Below, piece by piece: positions 52,911-62,292 of a stretch of 64,000 bases of DNA. Origin of the DNA: Exiguobacterium sp. 9-2 (GTDB lineage Bacteria > Bacillota > Bacilli > Exiguobacteriales > Exiguobacteriaceae); NCBI RefSeq assembly GCF_036287235.1, contig NZ_CP142850.1:2633336-2697335 (forward strand), in the 5' to 3' direction. A program made the translations under genes and the position numbers. The notes beneath the pieces were generated by a model that saw only the letters and a list, made by a program, of their open reading frames with translations, searched no databases and was not told the DNA's origin. The number at the start of each line of letters is the position of its first letter. The first letter of the stretch is position 1.

Positions 52911-53801
52911 TCAGACAAGCGATCGTGTTTTGCGTGCTTGCAACAGTTCTTCCATCATTTCTGCTACGTCTGCTCCTAGGTCTTCTCGATTTAACGCAAA
53001 TTCAAGTGTCGTTCGAATGAATCCTAATTTTTCACCAACATCATACCGTTTGCCATCAAATTCATAAGCAAAGACCCGTTGCATTTCATTGAGTCGCGTA
53101 ATCGCGTCCGTCAATTGAATTTCGCCACCTGAACCAACTTGTTGTGTTTCAAGATATTTAAAGATTTCTGGTGTGAGTAGATAACGACCTAAGATCGCCA
53201 AGTTCGACGGAGCTGTTCCAGGCACTGGTTTTTCGACGAATGATTTCACTTTATGTAATTGCTCTGAGATGCTCGAGCTTGGATCGACGATGCCGTATCG
53301 GTGCGTATCTTTTTCAGGAACTGGCTGCACACCGATGATTGAACTATTCGTGATTTCATACTGTTCGATTAACTGTCGCGTACACGGAACTTCAGCCTGC
53401 ACGATATCATCACCAAGCATGACAACGAATGGCTCATTGCCAACGAATGCTTTCGCTTGAAGAATCGCATCCCCAAGACCTTTTGGTTTCGATTGACGAA
53501 TGAAATGAATATTAATCTTCGTTGTCTCTTCGACTAAGTAAAGTAATTCTGATTTATTCTTCGAAATCAGGTTCGCTTCCAGTTCCGGTACGGAATCAAA
53601 GTGATCTTCGATCGCGCGTTTCCCTTTACCAGTGATAATCAAGATATCTTCGATTCCTGATTCAATGGCTTCTTCAATGATGTATTGGATTGTTGGTTTA
53701 TCAACGATCGGTAACATTTCCTTCGGCATCGCTTTTGTCGCTGGCAAGAAACGTGTTCCGAGTCCCGCTGCTGGAATAACTGCTTTTTTTACTTTAATCA
53801 C
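52911..53801 (-). CDS. galU: UTP-glucose-1-phosphate uridylyltransferase
   Basis: The 296-residue protein has [43 protein letters not shown] and KPVPGTAP, the standard GalU/GtaB set. It makes UDP-glucose for the polymer (with Ugd) and for teichoic acid and glycolipid. It starts with GTG 53801 behind ATAGGAGATG and is first in the long operon, under the promoter at 53837-53866. Confidence 0.95.
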   Translation of the reverse strand: MIKVKKAVIPAAGLGTRFLPATKAMPKEMLPIVDKPTIQYIIEEAIESGIEDILIITGKGKRAIEDHFDSVPELEANLISKNKSELLYLVEETTKINIHFIRQSKPKGLGDAILQAKAFVGNEPFVVMLGDDIVQAEVPCTRQLIEQYEITNSSIIGVQPVPEKDTHRYGIVDPSSSISEQLHKVKSFVEKPVPGTAPSNLAILGRYLLTPEIFKYLETQQVGSGGEIQLTDAITRLNEMQRVFAYEFDGKRYDVGEKLGFIRTTLEFALNREDLGADVAEMMEELLQARKTRSLV

Positions 53802-53836
53802 ATAATCATCTCCTATATATAATTTCGGTTTCCCAA

Positions 53837-53866
53837 ATTATATCTAACATTCCATTCTTTATGTAA
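53837..53866 (-). promoter_or_regulatory. promoter of galU and the polysaccharide operon
   Basis: TATAAT (53837-53842) and TTACAT (53861-53866) are 18 bp apart on the minus strand, with a start point near 53830. Confidence 0.65.
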
Positions 53867-53891
53867 AATACAATAACACAGGAAACATGCT

Positions 53892-53936
53892 GTTTTCCAT
53901 AAAGTTTTCCATAATTTCATAATGTAAGCGTTAACA
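53892..53936 (-). promoter_or_regulatory. cre site and 12-bp-spaced direct repeats upstream of galU
   Basis: GTTTTCCATAA occurs at 53892-53902 and 53904-53914 (12-bp period). TGTAAGCGTTAACA at 53923-53936 matches the cre consensus TGWAANCGNTNWCA at every position. The cre lies about 95 bp upstream of the predicted start point, a distance at which CcpA can activate rather than repress. Confidence 0.65.
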
Positions 53937-53938
53937 CA

Positions 53939-53972
53939 GAAAAAAGAGAGTGCCAATTCACTCTCTTTTCCT
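53939..53972. terminator. bidirectional terminator after the PHP phosphatase gene
   Basis: Stem AAAGAGAGTG/CACTCTCTTT with a 6-base loop and flanking A and T runs separates the kinase/phosphatase operon from galU. Confidence 0.88.
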
Positions 53973-53989
53973 CACCCTGACAAAAAATG

Positions 53990-54754
53990 TTATACCCACT
54001 GCCCTTTCCAATTCTTCTCGACAGGACTCGGGGGATTGATTGTCACGAGTTGGTTCAAGAGAACGGCTTCATTGTTTTCATAAATTTCATCGATCAACCA
54101 ATCTTCGAATGTTTTCTCAAGCATCCGTTCGCATTGTTTCCAATAGAATGGACGTTTCTCGAGATGATGCGCATCACTTGCAACAAGATGGGCTAATCCA
54201 TTCTCAAGCAAGGCAATCGCAAACCGCTGGACATCCTTTCCGTATTTGCCGATCAGACTAGCACACGTCACCTGACTGATGGCACCGTTTGATATCAATT
54301 CAAACAGTAATGACGGATTCTGAATAATCGCCTTGTTCTTTTCCGGATGGGCAACAACGGGAATATAACCATCAGAAATCAATTCTGCAAAGACTTGGCG
54401 CGCATACGATGGAATCCCGCTTGACGGAAACTCGATCAAAATATAGCGTGAATCGTTGAGTGTCAGCGCTTGCCCTGCTTCTAACGCTTCCATCAACTCA
54501 CCGATCAACCGGATCTCATGACCTGGATAGACGGTTAACGGAATATCACGTTGTTTCAACAAGACATTGAACTCATCAACCGTCAACTGAACATCGACAT
54601 CTTCTGTTTCGAATTGTGGGTGATAGAGGTGTGGTGTCGCGATGATCCGCGACACCCCTTCTGCAACGGCTTGTTCGGCTAACTGTAACGCGTGTTCGAC
54701 ACTAGCCGGACCGTCATCGACGAGCGGCAAGATATGACAGTGGATATCAACCAT
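53990..54754 (-). CDS. PHP-type protein tyrosine phosphatase (YwqE/CpsB-like)
   Basis: The 254-residue protein has the PHP metal sites MVDIHCHILPLVDDG at the start, IIATPHLYHP, IPVVAHPEKNKAI and VASDAHH. These manganese-dependent enzymes remove phosphate from the tyrosine cluster of the partner kinase and thereby control polymer length and output. The start at ATG 54754 follows GAGTGAGGG; the longer frame to 54769 overlaps the kinase stop. Confidence 0.93.
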   Translation of the reverse strand: MVDIHCHILPLVDDGPASVEHALQLAEQAVAEGVSRIIATPHLYHPQFETEDVDVQLTVDEFNVLLKQRDIPLTVYPGHEIRLIGELMEALEAGQALTLNDSRYILIEFPSSGIPSYARQVFAELISDGYIPVVAHPEKNKAIIQNPSLLFELISNGAISQVTCASLIGKYGKDVQRFAIALLENGLAHLVASDAHHLEKRPFYWKQCERMLEKTFEDWLIDEIYENNEAVLLNQLVTINPPSPVEKNWKGQWV

Positions 54755-54765
54755 ATAAATGTCCC

Positions 54766-55461
54766 TCACTCATAGGAATAGTAGTATTGGTATGCTGAAT
54801 CATCCGTCAGTTCACGACGGTTCAAGACGACACCGAGAATTTTTGCTTCGGCCAGTTCAAGCTGTTCTTTCGCTTTTAAGACGCGTTGACGATCAGATGT
54901 CGTACAACCGACGACAAGGACAACACCATCCGTTAGTTTTGAAGTAATCCGACTATCGGCGACTTGTAGTAATGGTGGTGCATCAAAGATGATGATGTCG
55001 AATTCTTCGCGTAGTTGTTCCGTTAGATGCTCCATTGCCCGTGACGACAAAAGCTCCGCTGGGTTCGGTGGAATCGGACCCGCTGTCAAAATCGATAGGT
55101 TATCGACTTTCGTCGGCAAGATCGCTTTTTCTTTTTCCGCTTGGCGTGTCAACAGACTCGAAAGTCCGAGACCATTTGCTACACGGAACGTATAATGGAC
55201 CGTTGGACGACGCATATCGGTATCGATGATCAACACTTTTTTCCCTTGTTGCGCGTAAGCGACAGCCAAGTTTGATGACGTCGTTGATTTTCCTTCACCT
55301 TGTGTTGCTGACGTGACAAGAATCGCTTGAATCTCACGATCGACAGCCATGAATTCAATGTTCGTCCGAATAGTACGGTACTGCTCAGCGACAGGCGACT
55401 TCGGTTGCGTGACCGTAATCAGTTTTCGTGCGTCTTTATTCATTTTGCTCTTCTTAGCCAT
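54766..55461 (-). CDS. bacterial tyrosine kinase (YwqD/CpsD-like)
   Basis: The 231-residue protein has a Walker A GEGKSTTSSNLA, the A' motif VLIIDTDMRRP, a Walker B FDIIIFDAPP and a tyrosine-rich tail YQYYYSYE, the autophosphorylation cluster of BY-kinases of Gram-positive bacteria. It is activated by the separate membrane partner encoded by the next gene upstream, with which it overlaps by 8 bp. ATG 55461 follows GAGAGGCGG; the open frame beyond that runs into the partner gene. Confidence 0.94.
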   Translation of the reverse strand: MAKKSKMNKDARKLITVTQPKSPVAEQYRTIRTNIEFMAVDREIQAILVTSATQGEGKSTTSSNLAVAYAQQGKKVLIIDTDMRRPTVHYTFRVANGLGLSSLLTRQAEKEKAILPTKVDNLSILTAGPIPPNPAELLSSRAMEHLTEQLREEFDIIIFDAPPLLQVADSRITSKLTDGVVLVVGCTTSDRQRVLKAKEQLELAEAKILGVVLNRRELTDDSAYQYYYSYE

Positions 55462-56185
55462 GTTGTTGGACCGCCTCTCGTTTTGCTGCTTTTGACGATG
55501 ACTTGAATACTTTGCTATCGATATCCGGGATACTACCGAGAACTGGTAGATCAAGAATTTGTTGGACCTGGTCTTCTGTCCGGATGCGACGATCGAGTAC
55601 TTCACGTAAGAATGCAAGACCGACACCGAGTAAGAATCCGACGACTGCAGCGATCGCTGTATTTAAAATGATATTCGGACTAACGGGTGACGTCGGGATG
55701 CCTGATTTCGATAAAACAGTAACGTTATCAACGCTCATTAATTTTTGAACATCTGAACTAAAGACCTCTGCAATCGAGTTAGCCATGTTTGATGCAAGTG
55801 CTGCATCCGTACTTTGGACCGAGACGTTAATGACCTGTGAGTTTTGTTCACTTTCGACCGTGACCATATTATTTAATGCAGCTACATTTGTCGGTGCGTT
55901 CGGAACTTCCTTCTGAACCTGTTCTAAAATCGCTGGGCTTTTGATGATGACCCGATATGTATTAACCAATGTGACAGACGACTGGACGGACTGTGCATCG
56001 ATAACTTCGTTTTCTTGTTTTTTGGGAGTGACAAGAATCTGTGTTCCTGCTTGATACGTTGGCTTAATTAAAAAGCTACTGACGGCAAATGAGATGAGAG
56101 CGGCGACGATCGTCAACGCCAAGATGCGCCAGAACGATTTACGTAAAATCGAAAATAATTCCTGCAAGCTAATCGTTTCATTCAT
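55454..56185 (-). CDS. Wzz-type chain-length/kinase-activating protein (YwqC-like)
   Basis: The 243-residue protein has two transmembrane helices (about 20-40 and 172-194) enclosing an outer Wzz domain (PTYQAGTQILVTPKK), and a cytoplasmic tail rich in charged residues (FLREVLDRRIRTEDQVQQIL) that activates the tyrosine kinase. ATG 56185 follows AAAGGAG. It is the first gene of the kinase/phosphatase operon. Confidence 0.92.
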   Translation of the reverse strand: MNETISLQELFSILRKSFWRILALTIVAALISFAVSSFLIKPTYQAGTQILVTPKKQENEVIDAQSVQSSVTLVNTYRVIIKSPAILEQVQKEVPNAPTNVAALNNMVTVESEQNSQVINVSVQSTDAALASNMANSIAEVFSSDVQKLMSVDNVTVLSKSGIPTSPVSPNIILNTAIAAVVGFLLGVGLAFLREVLDRRIRTEDQVQQILDLPVLGSIPDIDSKVFKSSSKAAKREAVQQHG

Positions 56186-56384
56186 GGTCTAATTATTCTC
56201 CTTTATTTGTCTAATTCAGTGACTTTCCTACATCAACTAGGACTCAGTATAACAAATATTTGGGAAATGGTTGATGTTTTTTTAGGAAATGTCATACGTT
56301 TATTGAAAAACATTGCGTATAATAAAAGATGAATTGTTACTTTTTACATTCATTTCCGTATCTCGACATAGGAGGAATTTCTTT

Positions 56385-57536
56385 ATGCATCGCTCGTTAC
56401 AAGCGCTACAATTCTATACATCCCACTCGAAGGAGGATATCGCACGACTTCATGAACGAATTCGTTCGAGTCTGGCTTCGACCGAATCCTTGACGGATAC
56501 AATGATCCGAATCACCGGTCAACCGCCACTAATTCCTTATGACGAAGATATCGTCACGGTCGACGAATGGAATGCCTTCCTCGCCGGAAAACATCATGCG
56601 ACATTAGCTGACTTTTACGGTACATTAGTTGCTCGTCCAATTTTGGACGAAGATGGTCCACTTCCGAACAAGGAAGAAGAACCACTTCCAACTCTTTCAC
56701 GAAGTCAACGTGAACCGGAACCAAAACGCCGTAAAAAAGAGAAAGAAATCAAGCATGCTGGAACAAAACGACCATTACCTTGGGGCTGGATCGCGCTATT
56801 GATTCTTTGTTTCTTACTTGGCGCAAGTGGAACTTACGTCTACTCGACTTACTTTGCAGGTTCTGCAGATACGACACCAAAAGCCACTGTCGAAAAACCA
56901 ATCACAGTTGAGAAGACAAAGGAAAAGAAATCAAAAGTAACAAAAGAGACTGCCGCTGTTGATGATGTTCTATACGTCAAAACACGCTCGAGCAACATCT
57001 ACCGAGAAGAAGGAATGACGACATTACTCTACGAAGCGGACTTCGGTGATGGATATCGTATCGTCAAGAAAAATGACGGTGTGACTGAAATTGAATTATC
57101 GGATGATTTAACTGGTTATATTAAAACGTCCGATACAACAAAAAGACTCGAGGGTGAGCCACTCGCTGACGAAACACTTTTGACGTGGGCAAACGATAAC
57201 CTCGATACGAGTTTTGTGACGGGTACACTCATTGACCTTATCGGCAAAAGTGGTGAAGAACTGAATAGTCTTTATGGACCGGCTAATCGGACCTTCAACG
57301 ATGAATTGCATGACTACCTGTTTTACGGAAAGCATTTCTTTGTCTTGAAGGACAACAAAGTCATCGCGATTGATTGGACGGAGACGACTATTACGAATGA
57401 GCAATTAGCCTCACTCGCACCACTTCAACTAGAGACTGACACGACAGGACTCGTCACGAGTAACTCCTATCGTCTTCAGCGTTTTGCAAAAGATGGGACA
57501 ATCAGCCGGATTCGTCTAGCGGAACAATCGTTCTAA
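56385..57536 (+). CDS. membrane protein of unknown function
   Basis: The 383-residue protein has a cytoplasmic 130-residue N-terminal region (SLQALQFYTSHSKEDIARLH), a basic stretch, one transmembrane helix (about 132-155, WIALLILCFLLGASGTYVYS) and an extracellular domain with an SH3-like part (VKTRSSNIYREEGM) and a second alpha/beta part. ATG 56385 follows ATAGGAGG. It lies between the divergent polysaccharide operon and the convergent LCP gene. Function unknown. Confidence 0.75.
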   Translation: MHRSLQALQFYTSHSKEDIARLHERIRSSLASTESLTDTMIRITGQPPLIPYDEDIVTVDEWNAFLAGKHHATLADFYGTLVARPILDEDGPLPNKEEEPLPTLSRSQREPEPKRRKKEKEIKHAGTKRPLPWGWIALLILCFLLGASGTYVYSTYFAGSADTTPKATVEKPITVEKTKEKKSKVTKETAAVDDVLYVKTRSSNIYREEGMTTLLYEADFGDGYRIVKKNDGVTEIELSDDLTGYIKTSDTTKRLEGEPLADETLLTWANDNLDTSFVTGTLIDLIGKSGEELNSLYGPANRTFNDELHDYLFYGKHFFVLKDNKVIAIDWTETTITNEQLASLAPLQLETDTTGLVTSNSYRLQRFAKDGTISRIRLAEQSF

Positions 57537-57537
57537 A

Positions 57538-57576
57538 CAAAAGCACCGAATCTCACGGATTCGGTGCTTTTGTTCA
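57538..57576. terminator. bidirectional terminator
   Basis: Stem AAAAGCACCGAATC/GATTCGGTGCTTTT (14 bp, 5-base loop) between the membrane protein gene and the convergent LCP gene. Confidence 0.93.
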
Positions 57577-58500
57577 TTCCATATCAAGTGAATAACGTAA
57601 TGCCGTTTGTGTTTCTTTTAATGAATCTTCTGTCGGGTGCCAGTAATAAATTCCGTCGCCTTCTTTTCCACCCGTTCCTTCGAGTTTCAAGTTCTTTTGG
57701 TTACGGAAGGCATCCATGTAGTCAAAAGCAAGTGTCCGCATCGGCTTGAACGAAACGTTTGTTTGAGCGTTCTTCCCGACGACGTCCATGATCGCATTGA
57801 ATTTACTGACTGAAACGTCGGACGACAACTTGTTTGCGACTTGGGCGATGACTTCGCGTTGTCGCAACTGACGACCAAAGTCACCACGTGGATCTTCATA
57901 ACGCATCCGTGTGAACTTCAATGCTGATTTTCCATCTAAGTTGACTTTACCGACCGGGAAATGTGTCCCGCTGACCGTAAAGTCCAAATCATTATTGACC
58001 GTCACCCCACCGACAGCATCAACCAGCGACGTAAATCCTTCCATGTTAATTTCCGCATAATAGTTGATTGGGATATTGAGGAATTTTTCGACCGTCTTGA
58101 TTGTCATCTCTGGTCCACCAAATGCGTACGCGTGGTTGATTTTATCGTTCGTACCATGACCGACGATATCAACCTTCGTATCCCGGGGAATACTGATCAA
58201 GCGACTTTCATTTCGTGTCGGGTTCAGTGTCATGACCATGATTGAGTCACTGCGTCCGCGCTCGCCTGGTCGTTGATCGACACCGAGTAATAGTACCGAA
58301 ACCGGCTTTTGATCTTCGACGACTTTATCTCCCGTATTCTTGACGGGTGACTGAATTTTTTTGACCGTCTGGTCGACTTGATAATATGTATAGCCAATGA
58401 ATCCGCCGACACCGACGACGAGAACCAGTGCAATCAATAGCATGATTTTCAGTGGCGTCCAGCGTTTTTTCACCTTACGTTTTTTCTTTACTCGTTCCAA
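57574..58500 (-). CDS. LytR-CpsA-Psr family cell wall polymer ligase
   Basis: The 308-residue protein has a basic N-terminus, one transmembrane helix (about 18-40) and an outer LCP domain with VLLLGVDQRPGERGRSDSI, SIPRDTKVDI, NHAYAFGG, YYAEINMEGFTSLVDAVGGV and RMRYEDPRGDFGRQLRQREV. LCP proteins attach teichoic acid or capsule to peptidoglycan; both a teichoic exporter and a polysaccharide locus are in the window. The start is TTG 58500 behind AGAAGGGAATGGACGCAG. Confidence 0.93.
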   Translation of the reverse strand: MERVKKKRKVKKRWTPLKIMLLIALVLVVGVGGFIGYTYYQVDQTVKKIQSPVKNTGDKVVEDQKPVSVLLLGVDQRPGERGRSDSIMVMTLNPTRNESRLISIPRDTKVDIVGHGTNDKINHAYAFGGPEMTIKTVEKFLNIPINYYAEINMEGFTSLVDAVGGVTVNNDLDFTVSGTHFPVGKVNLDGKSALKFTRMRYEDPRGDFGRQLRQREVIAQVANKLSSDVSVSKFNAIMDVVGKNAQTNVSFKPMRTLAFDYMDAFRNQKNLKLEGTGGKEGDGIYYWHPTEDSLKETQTALRYSLDME

Positions 58501-58613
58501 CTGCGTCCATTCCCTTCTGTGTTTTGCTTCTCGTTAATATCGGTTGTGTATGACAAGACTTACAGCCTGAGTATAACGAAATTTGAGATCGATTTGTCAA
58601 AAACGGGAAAAGA

Positions 58614-58648
58614 TGAAAAAAAGAGCCTACTACAAAATAGACTCTTTA
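58614..58648 (-). terminator. terminator of the five-paralogue array
   Basis: Stem AAAGAG.CTA/TAG.CTCTTT with an 8-base loop followed by TTTTTTT on the minus strand, downstream of the last paralogue. Confidence 0.8.
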
Positions 58649-58661
58649 CCTCTGAAAAGAC

Positions 58662-59375
58662 TTAATAGAGTGGTGAATTAGCCGAAACCTTTTCAAAATC
58701 GAATACTTCAAAAACTTTTTTCTTACTGTTATAGTCGAGATTCACAACCATTCGTTTTTTAGGATCCGTTGTTTGGAAGACGTAGGCTTTTATCGATTCC
58801 GGACCCGCTATGCCGTCTTTAATTTCTTTCTTCGTAGCAATACTTGTGAAATCGAATGTCATCAAAGTCATCCAGTCTCCGAGACCCTTTCCTGTCAGAA
58901 CAGCATCTAACTGTTTTTCTGTCATGCCTTCTTTTAGTTTCGCGCCTTTTACAAGTTGCATCTTACTTTCACGAGCCTCAAGCTTTGTATCTGCCGTGAT
59001 ATTGATGATCTTCATCGTCAAGCGATAAACGGGATCCTTCTTTTTTGTCACAAACGTCAAATCCGTCGTCACTGGTGGCACTTTTGCTTTTGTATCAAAA
59101 AACTGATAGTTAGCGATTTTCTGTCCTTCTCCATTTGAACTCGTTGTTGCTTTTTTCTTCAGCATCGTGGAACCATTTTTTTTGATGAGTTGTTTTTTAT
59201 AACTTTTTCCATACAAGACCTTTGCTGCTTGCTCCATCGTCATACCCGTTTTAAGTGCTGTATATTGATTCGTTGCTGTTGTCTCGACTTTCGTTGCAGC
59301 TGATGCCGTTCCACTAAAAAGTGTCGATCCTGCGATGACTGCTGCTACAGCCAATTTCGTAAATGTCGTTTTCAT
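58662..59375 (-). CDS. secreted two-repeat protein, paralogue 1
   Basis: The 237-residue protein has a signal peptide ending GTASAATK (cleavage near 27) and a two-part mature chain. Each half carries the same motif: ALKTGMTMEQAAKVLYGK (first) and LKEGMTEKQLDAVLTGKGLG (second), a G-M-T-x-x-Q pattern typical of SmpA/OmlA/BLIP-like folds. No cysteine or membrane segment. Strongly similar to the next paralogue in signal peptide and first repeat. ATG 59375 follows AAAAAGGGGATAGG. Function unknown; binding of another protein is plausible from the fold. Confidence 0.85.
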   Translation of the reverse strand: MKTTFTKLAVAAVIAGSTLFSGTASAATKVETTATNQYTALKTGMTMEQAAKVLYGKSYKKQLIKKNGSTMLKKKATTSSNGEGQKIANYQFFDTKAKVPPVTTDLTFVTKKKDPVYRLTMKIINITADTKLEARESKMQLVKGAKLKEGMTEKQLDAVLTGKGLGDWMTLMTFDFTSIATKKEIKDGIAGPESIKAYVFQTTDPKKRMVVNLDYNSKKKVFEVFDFEKVSANSPLY

Positions 59376-59390
59376 CTTCCTATCCCCTTT

Positions 59391-60080
59391 TTAGAATGTC
59401 TCGTGATTTTCAATAACGTAGGTTTTCTTTTTCGTGTCATAGCTCATCTCAACGTAAACGCGTGATTTCGTCGATTTTTGGAAGACATACAGTTTTCCTT
59501 TAAACGCTTCAATCTCATAGGCTTTGATTTCTTTTGCACTGAAGGCGCTTCGTGCGTCTTCCTCAAGCAATCCAGCCCATTCACCAAGACCAGAACCCGA
59601 GAGCACACCATCGAGTTGTTTCTCCGTCATTCCCGTTTTGATTTTAGCGCCTGCGTTTAACTTCCGTGTACTCTCGCGATACTCGGAATATGTATTCCGT
59701 CCCATTTCGACTTGTTTTGAAATAAGACGATATACGGAATCATTCTTTTTCGTCATGAAACCGAGTGATATTACCGTCGGAGGAATTTTTGCCTTCCGAT
59801 CATAGATTTCGTAATAAATTTCCTTACGTTTATCTTCAACGTCTTTTAACTCTTCTTTTGTCTTCAATACTTGTGAACCATTTTTCGTCGTTAATTGCTT
59901 TTTGTAATCTTTACCGTATAAGACTTTTGCGACTTGCTCCATCGTCATACCCGCTTTGAGTGCTTTGTATTGATTCGTTGCCGCTGTCTCGACTTTCGAC
60001 GCAGCAGATGCTGTTCCACTAAAGAGTGTTGATCCCGCGATGATTGTCGCTACCGTGATTTTCATGAATGTCGTGTTCAT
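59391..60080 (-). CDS. secreted two-repeat protein, paralogue 2
   Basis: The 229-residue protein has a signal peptide ending GTASAASK and the repeats ALKAGMTMEQVAKVLYGK and IKTGMTEKQLDGVLSGSGLG. Its first 60 residues are nearly the same as in paralogue 1, pointing to a recent duplication. ATG 60080 follows AAAAAGGAGC. It lies 15 bp from the next gene. Confidence 0.85.
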   Translation of the reverse strand: MNTTFMKITVATIIAGSTLFSGTASAASKVETAATNQYKALKAGMTMEQVAKVLYGKDYKKQLTTKNGSQVLKTKEELKDVEDKRKEIYYEIYDRKAKIPPTVISLGFMTKKNDSVYRLISKQVEMGRNTYSEYRESTRKLNAGAKIKTGMTEKQLDGVLSGSGLGEWAGLLEEDARSAFSAKEIKAYEIEAFKGKLYVFQKSTKSRVYVEMSYDTKKKTYVIENHETF

Positions 60081-60095
60081 ATTCCAAGCTCCTTT

Positions 60096-60782
60096 TTAAT
60101 ACCGATCGTGACTTTCGACACGATACGTTTTCTTTTTGGCGTCATAGATGAAAAAGACATACTGCCACTGATTCGTTGCTGTTGGAAAAACGTATGATTT
60201 CGTATGAATGATTGTCGCTTTCCCTGCTTTAACTTCTGTTTTCCCAAGAACAGATGTCGTATCAGCTTGACCAAGTGTTCCGAATGCTCCGAGTCCTTTC
60301 CCAGTCAATAATCGATCCACTTGTTGTTCTGTCAATCCGTTCTTGATTTTCGCACCTTTGACCAGTTTACGATCACTCGTCCGGAAGCCTGCTGCCGTGT
60401 CACGTTTGAACTCCATCTGTTTCATCGTCAGCCGGTACTTTGTTCCACCCGTCTCCGTCATGAACATCAGGACACCGATTGCTGACGGGAATTCAACTTT
60501 TCGATTCACGAGATCATAGAGAAGAACGTTCCGATCCCATTCCTCCATTTCGATTTCTGTGTTCAATCGTAAAACTTGTGAACCGTTTTTCATCTTCAGT
60601 TGCTTTTTATACGTCTTGCCATAGAGGACTTTAGCGACTTGTTCTACCGTCATCCCCGGTTTTAAAGCACGATATTGTTTTGTCGCAATCGCCTCGGCTT
60701 TCGTCGCTGCGGATACTGTTCTTGGAACAAACAAACCAAGCAGTAATACTAAACAGAATGACCACGTGATGATGCGCTTCAT
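60096..60782 (-). CDS. secreted two-repeat protein, paralogue 3
   Basis: The 228-residue protein has a signal peptide ending VSAATK and the repeats ALKPGMTVEQVAKVLYGK and IKNGLTEQQVDRLLTGKGLG. The strand-rich stretch after the first repeat and the C-terminal YDAKKKTYRVES match paralogues 1 and 2. ATG 60782 follows AGAAGGAAGC. Confidence 0.83.
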   Translation of the reverse strand: MKRIITWSFCLVLLLGLFVPRTVSAATKAEAIATKQYRALKPGMTVEQVAKVLYGKTYKKQLKMKNGSQVLRLNTEIEMEEWDRNVLLYDLVNRKVEFPSAIGVLMFMTETGGTKYRLTMKQMEFKRDTAAGFRTSDRKLVKGAKIKNGLTEQQVDRLLTGKGLGAFGTLGQADTTSVLGKTEVKAGKATIIHTKSYVFPTATNQWQYVFFIYDAKKKTYRVESHDRY

Positions 60783-60826
60783 ACCTGCTTCCTTCTCTCT
60801 TTGATGACTCTATGAATCATCATTAT

Positions 60827-61516
60827 TCATTTTTCGTACTTCAATGAAATCCCGATTTCTGTGTCAACCTCATATCGCTTTTTCTTCGTGTTATATGACA
60901 AGGTGACGACCTGCATTTTTTTCGAATGTGGTCGATGGAATTGATAGATTTTATAGCGTCCATTCTTCATCGGACTTTTTTTTATGACGGATGAAACGTT
61001 CCAGCTCAGATACATCGACACCTGTCCGAGCTTTTTACCTGTCACCAGTTGATTAAGCTGTTTCTCTGTCATTCCATGGCGGAGTGCCGACGGTTTCACA
61101 ACGGTCCGGCTATTTTCGTACAAGCCATTCTCCGTATCGCCTTGATAGTACAGAGCTTTTTGTGTCAGGTAATATGTCTTCTGATGCTGTTTCGTACTAA
61201 ATTCAAGAAGTGTTGTTGTTGGAAGGTTTTTAGAGGGACGATCCAATACATATCCGAGGGACCGATAACCTTGTTCGTTACCGGTCGTGCCCGGTTTTTT
61301 CGTAAAGACGACTCTCCCATCTTTTTTCTTGATGTACTTTCGGTACTCTTTTCCGTACATCGTCTTCGCGACTTCCGTCAGCGTCATGCCGAATTTGAGT
61401 GTTTTGTACTCTTGCTTGATTTGCAGTGATTCTTTGGATGCTGCCGATGTCATATTCGGAATCAAGACCGACATCGGCATGATTACGAGAACGATCAGTT
61501 TTACGAGTACTTTCAT
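60827..61516 (-). CDS. secreted two-repeat protein, paralogue 4
   Basis: The 229-residue protein has a signal peptide ending TSAASK and the repeats TLKFGMTLTEVAKTMYGK and LRHGMTEKQLNQLVTGKKLG. It is more basic than the others and is more distant from paralogues 1-3. ATG 61516 follows AAAGGAAAC. Confidence 0.83.
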   Translation of the reverse strand: MKVLVKLIVLVIMPMSVLIPNMTSAASKESLQIKQEYKTLKFGMTLTEVAKTMYGKEYRKYIKKKDGRVVFTKKPGTTGNEQGYRSLGYVLDRPSKNLPTTTLLEFSTKQHQKTYYLTQKALYYQGDTENGLYENSRTVVKPSALRHGMTEKQLNQLVTGKKLGQVSMYLSWNVSSVIKKSPMKNGRYKIYQFHRPHSKKMQVVTLSYNTKKKRYEVDTEIGISLKYEK

Positions 61517-61573
61517 TTTGATGTTTCCTTTCTCCTTGTTCCTTCATGATGACTATTAGACATGATTGTCTGC

Positions 61574-62275
61574 TTATTTTGTTTTAGGGACTTCAATCGG
61601 AATGAGTCTATAGTTGTTGACCTTATATTGTTTCTGCTGATCATCGAACTTCATCGTCATATCGATTTGCTTCTTTGGATTAGAGCTTTGGAAGATATAA
61701 ATCTTGATCCGTCCCTTATACTTATACTCTTTTCGTTCCTGTTTCGTCTGAACGGATGTAAAGTCCCATGACCAGCGCATTCCAACCTGACCTAACCCTT
61801 TTCCTGACAACAGTGCGTCGAGCTCTTCTTCTGTCTCATCTCCCTGAACATACATCACATGCTTCAGTGTCCGCGTGCTCTCCCGAAGTCCTGTATTCGT
61901 ATCCGCTAAAAATTGAATCGTTTTTTGTGCGAGATAATACGTTTTTCCATTTTTCTTCGTATAGAACTCAAGTGTCGTCCGACTCGGAAGGGTCTTCGAC
62001 TGATCCACGAATGAATACGACCGGGACCGGTATCCTTTATCCTGCTTCGCCCAATTCGCTTTTTGCTTCAAGACCGTTGCACCATTCTTTTGTATTAGAT
62101 GTTCCTTGTATGATGAACCGTAGACGACTTTTGCGATTTGTGTCAGTGTCAGTCCGAACTTCAACTTCCGATAATCGTTTAATGTTTGCTGTTCTTCTTT
62201 TGATGCTGCCTGTCCTTCGAGTGTTCCGCTTATACAGAGGACACCAATCAGAAGGACACATAGGATACGTTTCAT
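61574..62275 (-). CDS. secreted two-repeat protein, paralogue 5
   Basis: The 233-residue protein has a signal peptide ending GQAASK and the repeats KLKFGLTLTQIAKVVYGS and a degenerate second copy (EELDALLSGKGLG). It follows the subtilisin-like gene by 17 bp on the same strand, so at least this copy is likely co-transcribed with the protease. ATG 62275 follows AAGGAAAG. Confidence 0.83.
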   Translation of the reverse strand: MKRILCVLLIGVLCISGTLEGQAASKEEQQTLNDYRKLKFGLTLTQIAKVVYGSSYKEHLIQKNGATVLKQKANWAKQDKGYRSRSYSFVDQSKTLPSRTTLEFYTKKNGKTYYLAQKTIQFLADTNTGLRESTRTLKHVMYVQGDETEEELDALLSGKGLGQVGMRWSWDFTSVQTKQERKEYKYKGRIKIYIFQSSNPKKQIDMTMKFDDQQKQYKVNNYRLIPIEVPKTK

Positions 62276-62292
62276 CGTTTAACCTACTTTCC

